A stretch of 64,000 nt of DNA from Euborellia annulipes (GCA_023213315.1 JAKCPI010016568.1:36748-100747), one strand, 5' to 3'. Shown: positions 21,540 to 33,759, numbered from the stretch's first letter. Made by a program: numbers and translations. The notes: a model not told the origin generated them from the sequence alone.

Positions 21540-23960
21540 TTTTTTTAAGATGTATTTTTTTCAGCTGACCCAAAATAGGATTAGGTCTTTTTTTAAATCA
21601 ATTAATAAATCAGTAATTAAATATTTTTCTAATAAAAAATTTTCATAAATGTTTGATTTAATAAATAAATTCAAAATAGAGATAATTTTAAATTTAATCC
21701 AGTGTTCTTTTGTTTGCGAAAAGACGTCTTTTTATGACGCAAAGGGAGTCTATATGTTTTTGAATCTTAGGTGGGTTTGAGGTGGCTCTATGGGTACACG
21801 AGACTCAGAGAGGGATGCCGTTTTTCCAGGAATAGCCTGTATGTAAATAACGCATACCCTTAAGGCCAGGGACAGGCCCGAGGGCCCCGCCGATCTGATG
21901 GTGGGGACCGGGCAAATACAATTACAATTCGTTCGTATTTCTAATTAGGTAGGATCTCTTTCAAGAAGCCCCCTGGTCTCTCGTTTACTCGGAATCCAAA
22001 AAATCACGTTCATTCTCACTGATATGATTTCTTCAGGCACCCGACTTAGGGTTTTTCGAATTATAAATTGCAATTTTTTTTGAAATTTTTCATACTCCTT
22101 TTGATGCGAATAATAAAAAGAATTGTTCGTGAGGCACATTATGTTTGTTGCTTCCGAATTTTGTTTTTGTTTTATTTTAAAGAAAAAGAAGTCTTCAAGA
22201 TTAAGTATTACGCGAAATTTCAATAAGTAAGTAAATTTCATATACAATATTAAAATAAAATGAACAAAATTAATTCAAATTTTTTATTTTTCAGATGACT
22301 GGTATTTCCTCGGCGTTATTTTTTTCATCTTGGTTAAATAAAAACATAAACTCATTTAATAATACAGATGAAGGAAACATTTTGGGTTGAGTGTATCAAC
22401 ATCATCTATTGATATCTACTCATCGAATTTTGTTGTTTTGGAGCTTTTAATACACAGTAAGTAAATACAAATTAAAGGCACCTTTTAATTTGCCCTTTGA
22501 GAGTTAGCTACGCCACTTTTATTTCTTACAACCGCGAACACATTTTTTAAAATGAATTTTTTATAATATATTTTATAAAGTGAAGTGAAGTGTAAAATAA
22601 AATAAAATAAGAACAAGAAACCTTCAAGTTTAATTTTGAAAGCAACAAAATTTCAAAAGTAAGTAAATTTTCATTAAGTGTTAAAATCTAAATATGGAAA
22701 CTATAACAATATTTTTGTTTTTAGGTAAATTAATAATCTATTGACAAGATTTGTCGTTTTGCCATACTCCAGTTCTTCCGGGCACGGCCAAATCATCATT
22801 TGTCAGGGTAAGTGGGCTATGAGGGGAGGAGGAGGCCAAAAAAAAGAAAAAACAATCTTTCACAACAAATTTTATATTTTTCAGATGACGTATTTCCTTG
22901 ACGGGTTAATTGGACGGAGTTTTCTCCTAATTTTTGTTTCCTCAGTGCGATCTTATTGAGGCGGGGGGGGGGAAGGGGGTATTTTATTTCTTCCTCATCA
23001 CGTCGTCTGAAAACTTCTCATTGTAATCTGACTATAAACCTCTACAATTCTTTCATTTTTACATAGAGAATAAAGTCATTATGAATTAAACTCACTTATT
23101 TTTATTGTCATTATGAATTTGCATTTAGATACTGTATTTATTGATTAGTGTGTTAAAATATTCACTTATTAATAAAATTATTATAATATTTCACTAATCC
23201 CCTTTGGTAATTCTTCAATAATTATTCACAAATTTTAACACCATAGAGTTAATAAATACGCATGAGAATTTATAATAAAGTACTATTTTTACCCTATGAT
23301 AATAATAACTAGGCTCGTATATCAATTATTTATTATTATTTTACTATTATTAGAAAATGCAAAAATTGCTTTCTATCAGAGGTGAATGATAAATTTGTGA
23401 TAATTTCCTTCACTCGTCAAATGTAATAAATAAAAAAATGGAGTCGATTCCATCTAAATTGTTTCCATTAATTTTTCTTATCAACAGAATATTTCAATTT
23501 TTTTTTTTTTTTTTTCTTGAAAATTATCTCGTCTCTTTTTTATTTTTTTAATCAAATTCATTTTTAGAAATGATTATAGTCATAGACTCAACTAGTAAAA
23601 ATCTCCTTTTGTTGATGTCTCCCCAAATCAGTGGCATGACATCATCTTTAGTCAGAGAGTGTTGGCAAAACATAGAAACCCTTATCTATTGTACATGTAT
23701 ACTGATTAATCAAAATGCAAATTTTATATAATAATAATAATAGGCCCGATTTTTATTATATAAAACAACCTAAAGCTTATTATTATAAAATTTGCATTTA
23801 GAGCTTGATCTCTTCAAAGTATCTGCTTTAAACTGATTATTGTTATCATAGTTAATCCGCTCGGTAAAACTGATAATAGACTTCTTATATTATAGTCTCT
23901 ATTTGAGATATATTCAATCTTTTTCTTGTTAAAATATCCACATCAATTATCTTAGTTTTG
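21540..23960. other. Spacer with one GC-rich patch
   Basis: No gene is supported. The patch 21785-21915 (gagactcagagagggatgcc, then ggccagggacaggcccgagg, then ggtggggaccgggc) stands out in base composition but has no frame. The rest is AT-rich. Confidence 0.4.
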
Positions 23961-23964
23961 TTAG

Positions 23965-24140
23965 GGCTTTTACGCCATCTGAGGCCATATAGGCCCCGGC
24001 TCTATTTATTTCAATTGATTGGTATCCATTTCAAATAAAAATAATTTTTTTCTTTAAAGTAACTGGTTTGTTCGAGATGATCAATATATTTTTTCCCATG
24101 GGATGGGTTGCGAACTCTCGATCTTTGGCATCAGAACCAA
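23965..24140 (-). mobile_element. tRNA-derived SINE, family C
   Basis: Matches 61195-61345 in inverse. On the - strand: a head with tgatgccaaagatcgagagt (degenerate B-box ttcgcaaccc), then caattgattggtatcc-type blocks, then ggcctatatggcctcagatg at the tail. The tail (aagacct...ggcc...gccgaaaa) recurs alone in many places in the window. Confidence 0.5.
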
Positions 24141-24162
24141 AAGTCAGTGAAAATGAAATTTT

Positions 24163-24350
24163 ATTATAGACCATATTTGTATTAATTATTTATTAAAAAT
24201 ATAAATACTGTACAAAGTTTCGACTGTTTATTCTGCAGTCGTTTTCGACTCAGTTCACTTGAGTGAGACGACTGCAGAATAAGCAGTCGAAACTTTGTAC
24301 AGTATTTATATTTTTAATAAATAATTAATACAATATATGGTCTATAATTA
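24163..24350. repeat. Near-perfect fold-back of about 80-bp arms
   Basis: Arms 24163-24240 and 24270-24350 are inverted copies: attatagaccatat, ttaataaataattaatac-type AT, atactgtacaaagtttcgac, gcagtcg. Each arm contains a perfect GACTGC...GCAGTC hairpin followed by GAAAC, reminiscent of a degenerate hammerhead stem II. The core CUGAUGA is not recognisable. Confidence 0.6.
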
Positions 24351-24439
24351 AAAATTTCCATAATAATAGTAAGACAAACCACAAAAGCTTTAATAAACAT
24401 ATAATACTTTTTAAAGATCATCTAAAAAATAGTTCATTT

Positions 24440-25055
24440 ATGAATTTTAAACAAAATCGTTGGAGCGAATTTTGAGAAAATCGAAAAAAACTAAAAAAAG
24501 TACATCAGTAAAGTACTAGTACTTTTTGGCCGATTTTGTTCAAAATCTTGTTTTCACCACTTGGGAAGCTGCCTAACTTAAATATAAAATTTCAACCTCG
24601 TAGCTCTTTTAGTTCTGACAGTGAGATATTTTGTTCACAGACAGACCATGTCGCGAAAACCGCTTTTTTGGATTCAGGGGGCCTTAAAACGTGAAGACAG
24701 TGGCGGATCCAGTGGGGTTTCTCGGGGGGGAGGTAATCTGGTGTGACTGGTCGCACAGCACACAATTTTTTCTTATCGGTAATTTAAAGGTGCATTGTGT
24801 AGTTGTTTATCAGCATATATATACAAATCAAATTTTTAAGTATTAGTTTTTAAAATTTTGTATTAAAAAAATAAAAATTTTTCCCCAATAAATATATTTT
24901 TCTCAAGTCTTGGGGGGGGGGTAGGGTAATTACCCCTTTACTCCCCCCTTGTATCAACCCTTGCGTGAAGATCCATCAAAATCTCGACATCGAATTTTTG
25001 ACATGAATCCAATACTTTCTCTCTATATATTTCATATATAGGGTAAGAGAAAGTA
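24440..25055 (-). repeat. R680 copy, interrupted by a hAT element
   Basis: A reversed R680 body (cgttggagcgaattttgaga, gtactagtactttactgatg-type core, cagacagaccatgtcgcga, cttaaaacgtgaaga) is split at 24690-24971 by a 266-bp hAT insertion and resumes with tccatcaaaatctcgacatc. The hairpin end is missing. Confidence 0.7.
24690..24971 (+). mobile_element. Short non-autonomous hAT element with 8-bp TSD
   Basis: The element is 24698-24963 (266 bp). It is flanked by cgtgaaga on both sides (24690-24697 and 24964-24971). The left terminus is cagtggcggatccagtgggg and the right terminus ends ...gtatcaacccttg; inverted, the ends match imperfectly over about 20 bp. An 8-bp duplication is the signature of hAT. 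Inside lies part of the ctggtgtgac hairpin. It is younger than the R680 copy it splits. Confidence 0.8.
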
Positions 25056-25679
25056 ATAAATTAAATAACGTTTGTAAAAATATTTTATTAAAAAAAAAAA
25101 TTTATCAGTCTTCTTAATACCTTTGATATTTCATAGGTAATATCGGTGAGGTAAATGGTTTTATTTAAGGAATTTGAGGATGTATTTAATTCCACTGTCT
25201 TGTATCACGAGACCATGTTCGTCTTTCTTAGTCGAAAACGGAACAAATCTATGGAATAAAAATTTCCGGATAATTTTTTATCCTTTTAAGAGAGTCCATT
25301 CTTCCTGGACGTGATCGCATAGCGCTAAAATTTATCATTAAAACAGTATTGACTTAAAAGATAAATTTGATTTCATTAATTTTTCATCTTCTAAATTGTA
25401 TTATGCAAAATCATCAAACCTTCATTATAAATTAACTAAATATGATAGGCTTTTATGAGTATAAATGTTATATAAATAATCCATTCATTATTCGTTATTT
25501 TTTTAATTTTCAAAAACAAAAAAACAAAAAAATAAAAGAGTAAAAAATGATCATGAAAATGAAATAAATTAATTATTGTTTATTTGTAATTATTTGTAAT
25601 CAAAGATGAGAGGAGATGCTAGTAAATAATAATTAAATCGAATGAGTATTTATTATTTATAATAATTAATCGAAACTAA

Positions 25680-26165
25680 CCCTGGTAGGAATTGAATGTG
25701 ACAATTGGCCGAACCTTGGGCCAGTTGTCATTGCGAGCTTGAGTAGTGACCATTGGGAAGCCTGGTCGAGGTTGGTCATCGTCTCCCAAGGCTCGGTTAA
25801 TACTATTGGGCAACCTGGTCGAGGTTGATCAAGGTGCCCAAGGTATATATTATTAAACCAAGCTTGGGAAGACGATTGGAAAGCCTGGTCGAGGCTGGCC
25901 AATGGTCCTACCCAAGCTCGGTTATAATATAATACATTGGGCAAGCCTCGGTCAGGTTGGTCCAATCGTTTCCCAAGGCTCGGTTTAATAATAAAATACC
26001 ATTGGGCCAAGCTTGGATCAAGCCTCGGACAGGTTGCAATAGTATTAAACCGAGCCTTGGGAAGACGAATGGAAAGTGGACCGAGGCTTCCCAATGGTAA
26101 TATATTATTAAACCGAGCTTGGGTAGTGACCATTGGGAAGTCGGACCAGGTTGGCCCAATGTAAT
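25680..26165. repeat. Degenerate satellite, period about 65 bp
   Basis: About seven diverged units begin near 25733, 25804, 25875, 25936, 26001, 26069 and 26131. Each has attgggaagcctggtcgagg-like and cccaagctcggttaat-like blocks. The overlapping open frames on both strands come from the repeat, not from a gene. Confidence 0.72.
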
Positions 26166-26404
26166 TGACCATCATGTAATTAAAAAAAAAAATTAAATTA
26201 AATCAAGTACTATTAATTGAAAAAAACAGTAATATATATTTTAAATCTGGTGATTGTTTGATAAAGTTTATTTAGCTAAAATAAAAGGCAAATCAAATAG
26301 TTAAAAGAGAGTCATATCAATATAACAACTGTGTACAGAGGTAAAGATTGACAAATGACAAACAAAACAAAAAGTCGAGTTCAAATCTCACGAGAAACAA
26401 CTTT

Positions 26405-26590
26405 TTTTTCCTCGAGGTTGGATCGACCATCCATTTTTTATTTTCCAAGGTTGGGCAACCTTGGTTTTTTGATTCTCGAGGTTGGGCAACTTGGTTTTTT
26501 TGATTCCCAAGGTGGGTACATTGTTATCATTCCAAGGTTGGACCAAGCTCCAATGGTAGACAAGGTTGAATCAATGTAGATTGGTAAGTG
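26405..26590. repeat. Related aaggttgggcaac repeats
   Basis: Four or five imperfect copies of a gaggttgggcaacttggttt-type unit (about 45 bp). The vocabulary is shared with the 25680 satellite but the unit differs. Confidence 0.5.
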
Positions 26591-26639
26591 GTGAGGGAAT
26601 TGGAACAGGGTAAATAACAAAAAGCTGGCGAATGGTAAT

Positions 26640-26985
26640 TAAAAAGGCTCAATTCGTATCGATCGGCGGGGGGGGGTGTGGAATAATTAATGGGGTTGGC
26701 TGCAGGGTGGCTGAGATGTCTCCTGACGTGCGTGTCAGGTCGTCAGGCTGATTCCCTTCCTCCACCTAATGGCTAGGTGTGGTCACAGCCGGCAACCAAC
26801 GCCCTTGCGACCCTTAAGGGCAATTAGGCGCCGCCGCTTGATTGATAGACACGGCAGCCGGAAATTGCTATTTTTAATGCATCTTTGCCTTCCACCCACC
26901 TTGCGACGATGACCTAAATCTGACGGGAGCACGTGGATGATTTCATGGTTGAAGAAGTGTCGTCGTCTTAGCTCTCTCTCGGGAG
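26640..26985. other. GC-rich non-coding island
   Basis: Markedly higher GC than its surroundings (gtctcctgacgtgcgtgtca, ggcaaccaacgcccttgcga, aattaggcgccgccgcttga). All frames are broken. It includes tgattgatag, a PBC/Hox-type half site. It could be a conserved regulatory element or a decayed repeat. Confidence 0.35.
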
Positions 26986-27664
26986 AACTCGTTTAAGAGC
27001 TCCTTCAAACAGACAATGTTTCTAAACCTTTTTCATTTTTGATTAAAGGGAAAATATCAAGATTTTTTTTTGTTTGTTTCTCCTCTCACTAATTTTTTAG
27101 TAGTATTTCTGGCGTAGACTTTATAATTATTTGAACTCTGTTTTTTTTTTTTGCATTGAAAATTAAATATTCTCTCTTTGTACTTCGTCCTTTTGAACAC
27201 TTGTCATAGTTGCCAGCGGAAAAGCCACCTAAAAGCTTAAGAAACACTGGATTTATAAAAGTGTTGAGTTATTTATTTGGTAAAATAATTATAAAAATCA
27301 AAAATATCACACATGACGATTCTGATTTTGGTTGAAAATTTTGATTTCGTTCACCTTTCAATCCAATAAAACCACTTGTCAACGAGATATTTATGAGAGC
27401 TAAAAAAGACTCACTGAAAAAAAAAATCGAAACGTTGTCCTTTTTTTAAGTCTTTTTAGCATCTTAGAGACTTTAAACTTTTTTTTTTAACTTTTGGTTT
27501 TGTTTAATTTATTTGTATATTTATTTGTTTGTTATTTATTTTTGTATTGTAGGGTTATAGCTGTTTTTGATGGTAGGCTGGCCGAAATGACATAATTGTC
27601 AAGGCCTGGGTGGGAGAAAAAAAAGAAAAAGAAAAGACTTAAACGATACTCATAATAATAAATA

Positions 27665-28140
27665 CGATATATTAGGGGGTCCAGGAACATTTACTTATAC
27701 CAGCGTTTTCCAAACTGTGAGGCGCGCCTCTAGGGATGCGCGGACTAGTCTAAGGGGAGGCGCGAATATTAGCCACAAAGACTAATTTTCCTAATTGCTA
27801 GTTTTATAGATAAAATAATAAATAAGAATAAATCAAAAAAATATTTTTAAATAGGCATAGACCTAAATTTATATTTTTTAGCATTTAAATTTTTGTTTTT
27901 CTATTATTTTATAAAATGGGGGGGGAGGCGACTATACGATTAAATATTTTTACGGGAGGCGTAGTTGTAACATAAAGTTTGGAAACCACTGACTTATACC
28001 ATTTGGAATCCAATTGATTTTAATATCGTAAATATACCTACATCGAACTGTCTGGGATCCGAACCTGTGTCCTGTGAATTTAAGTCTATTAATAATGGGA
28101 TTTGTCAACACCTTTAGCCTCTCGGCCGTGGGGGGGGGGG
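27665..28140 (-). mobile_element. SINE family A-like copy split by a hAT insertion
   Basis: The body block gggggtccaggaacattt...acttatac is interrupted by the hAT (27701-27991) and resumes with catttggaatccaattgatt, then ctgggatccgaacctgtgtc and a head with caacacctttagcctctcgg. On the - strand the head reads ggccgagaggctaaaggtgt (A-box) and caggttcggatcccag (B-box). Confidence 0.62.
27693..27999 (+). mobile_element. Short non-autonomous hAT element with 8-bp TSD
   Basis: The element is 27701-27991 (291 bp) between exact copies of acttatac (27693-27700 and 27992-27999). Ends: cagcgttttccaaactgtga and, inverted, cagtggtttccaaactttat. Subterminal sequences are GC-rich (ggcgcgcctc; ggaggcg). 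It has no ORF. Confidence 0.82.
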
Positions 28141-28367
28141 GGAGAAAGGAGAACTTAAAAAGCAAATAAAAATATTTATGAAAATTGAGAAATTAAAATC
28201 ACTAGGTTATAAGTTTCAAATATTTTTCAAGTGCTTTAAGTATTAAATATGTCATTTTTTAAATATCATTGAAAATTATAACTTTGTGCTTTTAATTTTT
28301 AAATTTTCTTCTATATATAACGTTTCAACTAGAGCCTACGGTTTTTTTTTTTTTTTTTTTTTCTTTC

Positions 28368-28400
28368 TTTTTCCCCCCCCCCCCCCCCCCCCCCCCCCTT
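28368..28400. repeat. Long T then C homopolymers
   Basis: About 20 T, then cttt blocks, then about 25 C. The copy number is likely to be an assembly estimate. Confidence 0.6.
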
Positions 28401-28899
28401 CCCCACACTCTCTTCGGCAAATTTGGCATTTAAAAATTTTAAAAAGAATTTTTTTTATTATTGAGCCTACGGTTGAAAGTTTAAGTTTAAAATAAAATTC
28501 TTGATAAAAATACTGGACATTTATTCTCTTCTTTTGTTTTATTTTAAATGTTATATTTGAAAATTTGCTTTATATAGAAAGAACAAAAATCAAATTCCCA
28601 TAAATCTTTTATATTTTAGCATTTTGCTATTTTGTTTAAATCATCATAACTATATTCAGTCAGCTATGTTGGCTATATTGGAATAAAAAGTAAAATTTAT
28701 TTTTAGCATTTGTTAAAATTGAAATGATTTGATGTATTCGTTTTTTATCGTTTCCATTACCGCACTATTCACAGTTTGAAAACTTGAAGTTGGTTGCGAA
28801 CAGGCCGTAGATAGAAAATCTTTTCACGGAGGGGGGGGGGAGATGAGAAGAGAAATTTTATTTAGTTAGGATAACTTTTGATCCTCCTTTAGCTCAGAG

Positions 28900-29035
28900 G
28901 TCAAATCTTGTTGTGGGTACGTGGATGGCGACCACGAGCTGCCCTAGCCGGGACTGGCAGTACTTTGTTCTTTGCATGTCAGTCTCTTCCCTACTATATT
29001 TTCAACTGACGTCAGACCGTGCTACGGGCCGGCCT
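28900..29035 (+). repeat. Dispersed repeat fragment
   Basis: The block gtggatggcgaccacgagct...catgtcagtctcttccct is shared with 59218-59285 (gtggatgacgaccacgattt...tatgtcagtcttcctctc). Class unknown. It also spans the sequence gctacgggccggcc. Confidence 0.4.
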
Positions 29036-29204
29036 TTTCTATTCGATTTTCAAAAACGACTTTTGCGACTTTTTTTGCGCTTTCTTGCCTGTCAGAGACT
29101 TTTTTTGAAAAAGCGACTTTTTTCAAATTTTTTAATATAATATGCTTTTTTTTTTAATTTTGCACTTTCGGCTGAGGCCATTGAGTTTTTTTTTTCTTTT
29201 TTTT

Positions 29205-29310
29205 TTTAATTTATTTATGGTTTTTTTTCGGCATCGAGGCCATTTAGATCCGGTCCCTATTTATTCCAATTGATTTGTATCCAAATCAATTAATATACGA
29301 GTATATAAGG
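29205..29310 (-). mobile_element. SINE family C tail
   Basis: ttcggcatcgaggccattta, then ccggtccctatttattccaa, then gatttgtatccaaatcaatt match the 3' half of the copy at 61195-61345. Confidence 0.5.
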
Positions 29311-29996
29311 TTTTCGGAGAAAAGCGGTTGCTTTCCACATTAAAAAAATTTATTTTGCAAATCATACTTTTAATACACACAAAATGACTCCCAAGCAGCT
29401 CAGGAGTGAACATTTCTCTAGCTTCATAAAAATTAAATAATATAATCGTTTATTGCAAAATAAATATTTAAAAAAATTTCAATTAATTTTTACTTTTTCT
29501 TATCTTAATATGCATATTAGGGTCCTGATCCATAGAGGTCATATTTTTTCCATCGCCTTTGGACTTTGAGAATTTTCAAGATTTTCCCTAAAACTTTAAC
29601 CATTCCCTTTGTTTTCGTCCACAAGGGACTAAATTAATTTCAAATTACAATAAAACTAGAAATTTATTATTTAGAATCTTTTATTGCTTAAAATTATCTC
29701 AAATAATACATAATTAATAGAACGATTAAATTGTTTCATCTGTCAAAGTTCCTCAGCATAATTTCTTTTTCATTTCATATTTATTTGTCAATCGTATTTT
29801 TCAGTTCGATTATATAAAATTATATTTAACAGATATGTATGTAGTTTAGTAGTTTAGTCAAATTCGAATTGAGGTATTCATGAATATCAATATCAAATTT
29901 CAAATGAATAGGTTTTGAAAATTATTTAATTAAAATTATATACAAGGTGTCCGAGTTATCAAAAGAAATTGTAAAGTGCTTCAAATCTGCGTTTCT

Positions 29997-30027
<31 letters not shown>

Positions 30028-30794
30028 AACCCTTTTCGGCTACAGAGGCCATTTAGGGGTGATAAATTTATTTATTTCATTGAAAATACATAGTATCGAT
30101 AGCTACCGCGGGGTTTCTTTTACTTTTATTATTATTAAATCTTAAACTTGATAGCGACTTTTTTTTGCCAAAAATAGACTTTTTACCGACTATTTGGCTA
30201 AAAAAGAATAGACTTTTAAGGCGACTTTTTTTTCCGAAAATAAGAGACTTTTCCGCTCTCTACTTATAATAATAAAAATAAATAAGCTTTTTCAAATTTA
30301 GTTTTCTTTAAAAATAAATACAGAGATAAACTGAAGGTTTAGTGCGATTTAAGGCTAAAACTATCCAGTTTTCATCCAAATATTGACGCTCTGGAAATTT
30401 GTAGTTATAAAATTGAATAAGCAACGTCTCCTTATTTTGAATTAAACAAATGAGATAGATCTTCAACAGACTTATCTAAAACTTATTAATTTTCTTTTTT
30501 TTTTATTTCTCTCCGTGTTTTTTTTTTTTTTTTTTTTTTTTATCAAATCAACTAAATTGATTTTTAACCAAGTGACGGAAGGCCCTGAGCGTCGCTCTCT
30601 CTCACTCTCTCGCCCACAGTGTTGGAACAAATTGTATGGAAAATCGTCTTGGCCTATTATATTCGAGATCGCAAATAGAATTGAATTTCCATTTCAATTT
30701 ATTTACTGGTGATGAGTTTGAAAAATACGCCATAGACAGAGAGAGCGAGAGAGAGGAAAGGTCGAATTTGTTTTTTGCAAAGGTATGGTAGTAG

Positions 30795-31170
30795 GCTATG
30801 ACAGCAATCGAATCTGGGATTGTCCATGGCTGCGTGTCATTAGATCAAGACAATAGCCTATTAGGAGACGCCCGCCTGACTATATACACGCATGGGGGCC
30901 CCAAATTGATTTCTTATTTAAAATGTCGGTGGACGGGGGGCGGCAGTGGCTGTAGTGGAACAGTCGATCTCAAGTCTTTGGAAAGAGCCGACGCTGAGCT
31001 GGCGTCTTCAGCAACAAGCTCTAAACAACAGCTGAAGAAGCAACAGCTGCTTCGCAGGAGAGGACTACTGTACGGCCCCCTGTCCAAGATGTTCGGCAAT
31101 AAGCTGGCGCCCTGGGAACGGGACGGATCCGATTCTGAATTGTCTGACTCGGAACACTTCCTTACTCGGG
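30795..31170 (+). CDS. Candidate coding exon, unknown protein
   Basis: The open frame starts at ATG 30798, with an in-frame stop at 30792, and runs to a strong donor, cggg|gtgagt, at 31171 (phase 1). From about 30930 base composition shifts to GC-rich with G/C-biased third positions, unlike its surroundings. The frame then reads a Ser/Ala/Lys/Gln-rich stretch (LERADAELASSATSSK, KQQLKKQQLLRRRG), then LLYGPLSKMFGNKLAPWER, then an acidic Ser cluster GSDSELSDSEHFLTR. Whether 30798 is the true start or an acceptor AG at 30793-30794 is used is unclear. The Ser-Asp-Ser-Glu run suggests casein kinase 2 sites. I do not recognise the family. Phase matches the next exon candidate at 43201. Confidence 0.6.
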
Positions 31171-31200
31171 GTGAGTTGAGTCCTTTCTTCATAAACTTCC

Positions 31201-33000
31201 ATTAAGAAAAATAAATCAGTTCTTCTTAAACTTTGTTTGAATTACATCTCAGTTTTTTTTATGTAATCAATAAGTGGTAAATAAATTTCTGCTTTTTTCT
31301 ATTTGCTGCTCTTGTACTTGTTCTTCCTGATTGAGAACATCATCAGCAACTTCTCTCCGAATAATAGTAAATAAATTTCTTTTTTTTTAATAAAACAAAA
31401 TTTCTTTTTTTGAATTATTTTTCTTTTTTGTAATTTTCCGAATTCAAGGTATAAAATTTTAAATTCCGTAATTTGGCTTTATATGGTAAATAAGATTGTT
31501 TTAACTATAATTGGCCAAAACCTTTTATATATTTGGCGACAATTTTTTTTTTTCATACTTGAATTCAGATGCGCCTTAGAACTCAGGTGTCTTGTCTACT
31601 CTAGTATTTTTAATTGATTTAATTATTGTATGTAAAAACAATATCTACTAAAGGACATTAGCTTTATTTGCCATTATGACAATTTTAAACCTTTTATTTC
31701 TCTAAACTTTCAATGCTTGGTGTTAAATTTGTTAGTGAGCTTAAAATTTGAATCATTTTGAATCGTTTGAATCATTTTGAATTGTTTTGATTCATTTTGA
31801 ATTGTTTTGAATCGTTTTGAATCATTTTGTTTGTTTACATCTGTATACTCGAGTCGAAATCGAACGCTTGGCTTGAACCTTGTAGTACTCAATTCTCTTG
31901 TTATTTGATGGTATGCTAAATACCAGTATATATATAATATTTTGTGAAAGCACAATTGAACTAGAAGGTACAAACCAGTATTTTAAAATCTGGCCCAAGT
32001 CTCAATGCATCAAAAAGGGACATTTGTGACGAGTTGAGGAGCAAACCAGATTTAATTTTCATAAAAGACGCCTCCAAATCCTAGTTTGATTCTTTCAAGT
32101 CTACTTAACTGAGGCTTTGTAGACTCAAACCAAGCTTTCAATTTCGACTCAGGTATTCTTCACAAACTACATACTGTAGATAAATTTTTCCAAATTTTTG
32201 GTAGAGAATCATCTGAAGATATATTCATTTATGGTGTCTACTTAAAAATAATTTATAGGCGTAAAGGCGCCCCCTCGCTAGTCACCCCTTAAATTAGCAG
32301 ATAATCAATTATTTTTTATTAGATATTTATGTCTCATACTCAAAATTCATAATCTTTGAGTCATGAAACAAAATTCTTGTCTCAAATATATGGAAGAAAA
32401 TAAATTTTGTTTATTTTTTAAGTGAATTACATACACGTTTTTCATTAGTATTCCATTTCAATGAAGTTTATTTCAAAAGTTTGTGACTATCATTAAATGA
32501 CTGATGATTCATTCAAATAACACAAAACATCATCAATCATTTAACTTTTGACCAATAAAGCCGTTTTAACTGAAATGCTCTTTTCAATGATTATTAAATG
32601 ACAATCAATAAATTTTCATTGAAACTTCAGGTGAATGAGAAATAAATGAAGTTTTTTATTACAAACAAATAACATTTCATCAGAGTTTGAGAAGAACTGA
32701 CATCTAATCTAATATTTAATGGAAATAAATATTTACTAGCGAGATTATGATTAATTAGAGTGCATTTTTTTGGTATTCATTAATTTTTTATAGACTAATT
32801 GTATTTATGTATTTTATAAATACTTTTTTTCTCGGGACTTGTTTTTTTTTACTTCATCGATTTTTTATTCAAAATATAAAATCATAAGAAGGCCTAATAA
32901 TTTTAATTTTTTATTACTGGTGTTTTATAAAAATTCTTCAATGGTCAATATTTCATTTTTTTTTTTTTTTTTTTAATAGACTATTTCAAAAAAGTATTTT
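31201..33000. other. AT-rich intron-like sequence
   Basis: Beyond the donor at 31171 there is no gene. A minisatellite is at 31745-31830, given separately. Confidence 0.45.
31745..31830. repeat. Short minisatellite ttttgaatcg/attg
   Basis: About eight imperfect units of 9-11 bp (tttgaatcat, tttgaattgt, tttgattcat). Confidence 0.7.
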
Positions 33001-33084
33001 TATTATTTTCTCCCTCTCTTTTGGCTTTTCATCCACATTTCTATTATTATTTTATCAATATTATGATTAAAATTTCCTCGTAAA

Positions 33085-33425
33085 TAGAAACGATGAATAG
33101 AAGAGATGAGAGAACAATAAGGACCAAGATGAAGAATTGCAGTCAAAAGGGGGCAAGAACTGAACTGTTCAAGAGAGGGGAAAACAACAAAGAAGGCCAC
33201 GGAATAGTTAAATCAAAATTAACATTGTTTGATGTGGATGAACAAAAGAGTTTACACATGCATGCGAGTATTTGGGGCACAAGTTTACTGGAAGGCAGCT
33301 CGCTATTTCTCTCTGAAGGCATAATTAATTACCAGCCACCGTCAAAATGTGATTGCATGATTCGAGGACTACAGGAAATGCATTCATGCAATATACAGTT
33401 ACAAATTGCATCATTAATCTAGTCA
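33085..33425. other. Less AT-rich block, possible conserved non-coding element
   Basis: The sequence runs open on the + strand for 109 codons but lacks recognisable motifs or good splice sites. It is richer in mixed sequence than its surroundings, and contains ggcataattaattaccagcc (homeodomain-type core), tgattgcatgattcg and acacatgcatgcgag. Regulatory DNA within the proposed intron is as likely as coding. Confidence 0.3.
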
Positions 33426-33759
33426 AGGTTTAATAAATAACCAGATGATTATTTTTTTTTTCTCGCTTTAATTTCGTTTGCTTTAAATGTAAGAATAACA
33501 GATAATTAATAAATAAATAAACAAAAAAGATGTTTATTTTTTATAAAATATCATACTATTCTTCTTCTTTCAAATAATGGCCTTGGAGACGAGTCCATTT
33601 AGCCTAGGTGTCAATGAGTAATTATGATTAACATAACTCTTAACTTTTCATCAATAAACATCACAAATTTTTCTATACATAAAATCATATTCGAAAATCA
33701 AATTACTTATATCCTAAAATTATTAATATTAAAAAAATAAATAACTTCCGTTATGTTCT

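Noticed and set aside
21785..21915. 5S or other rRNA fragment
   Set aside because: GC-rich but no recognisable rRNA signature or internal promoter.
25666..26175. 169-codon open frame on the - strand, with overlapping frames on both strands
   Set aside because: It lies exactly over the 65-bp satellite; the frames reflect repeat composition and no unit-length periodicity in codons.
28286..28495. Poly-Phe/poly-Pro ORF
   Set aside because: Translation of T and C homopolymers only.
33093..33422. 109-codon frame as a gene
   Set aside because: No motif, no good splice sites, AT-rich context. Kept only as a possible non-coding element.
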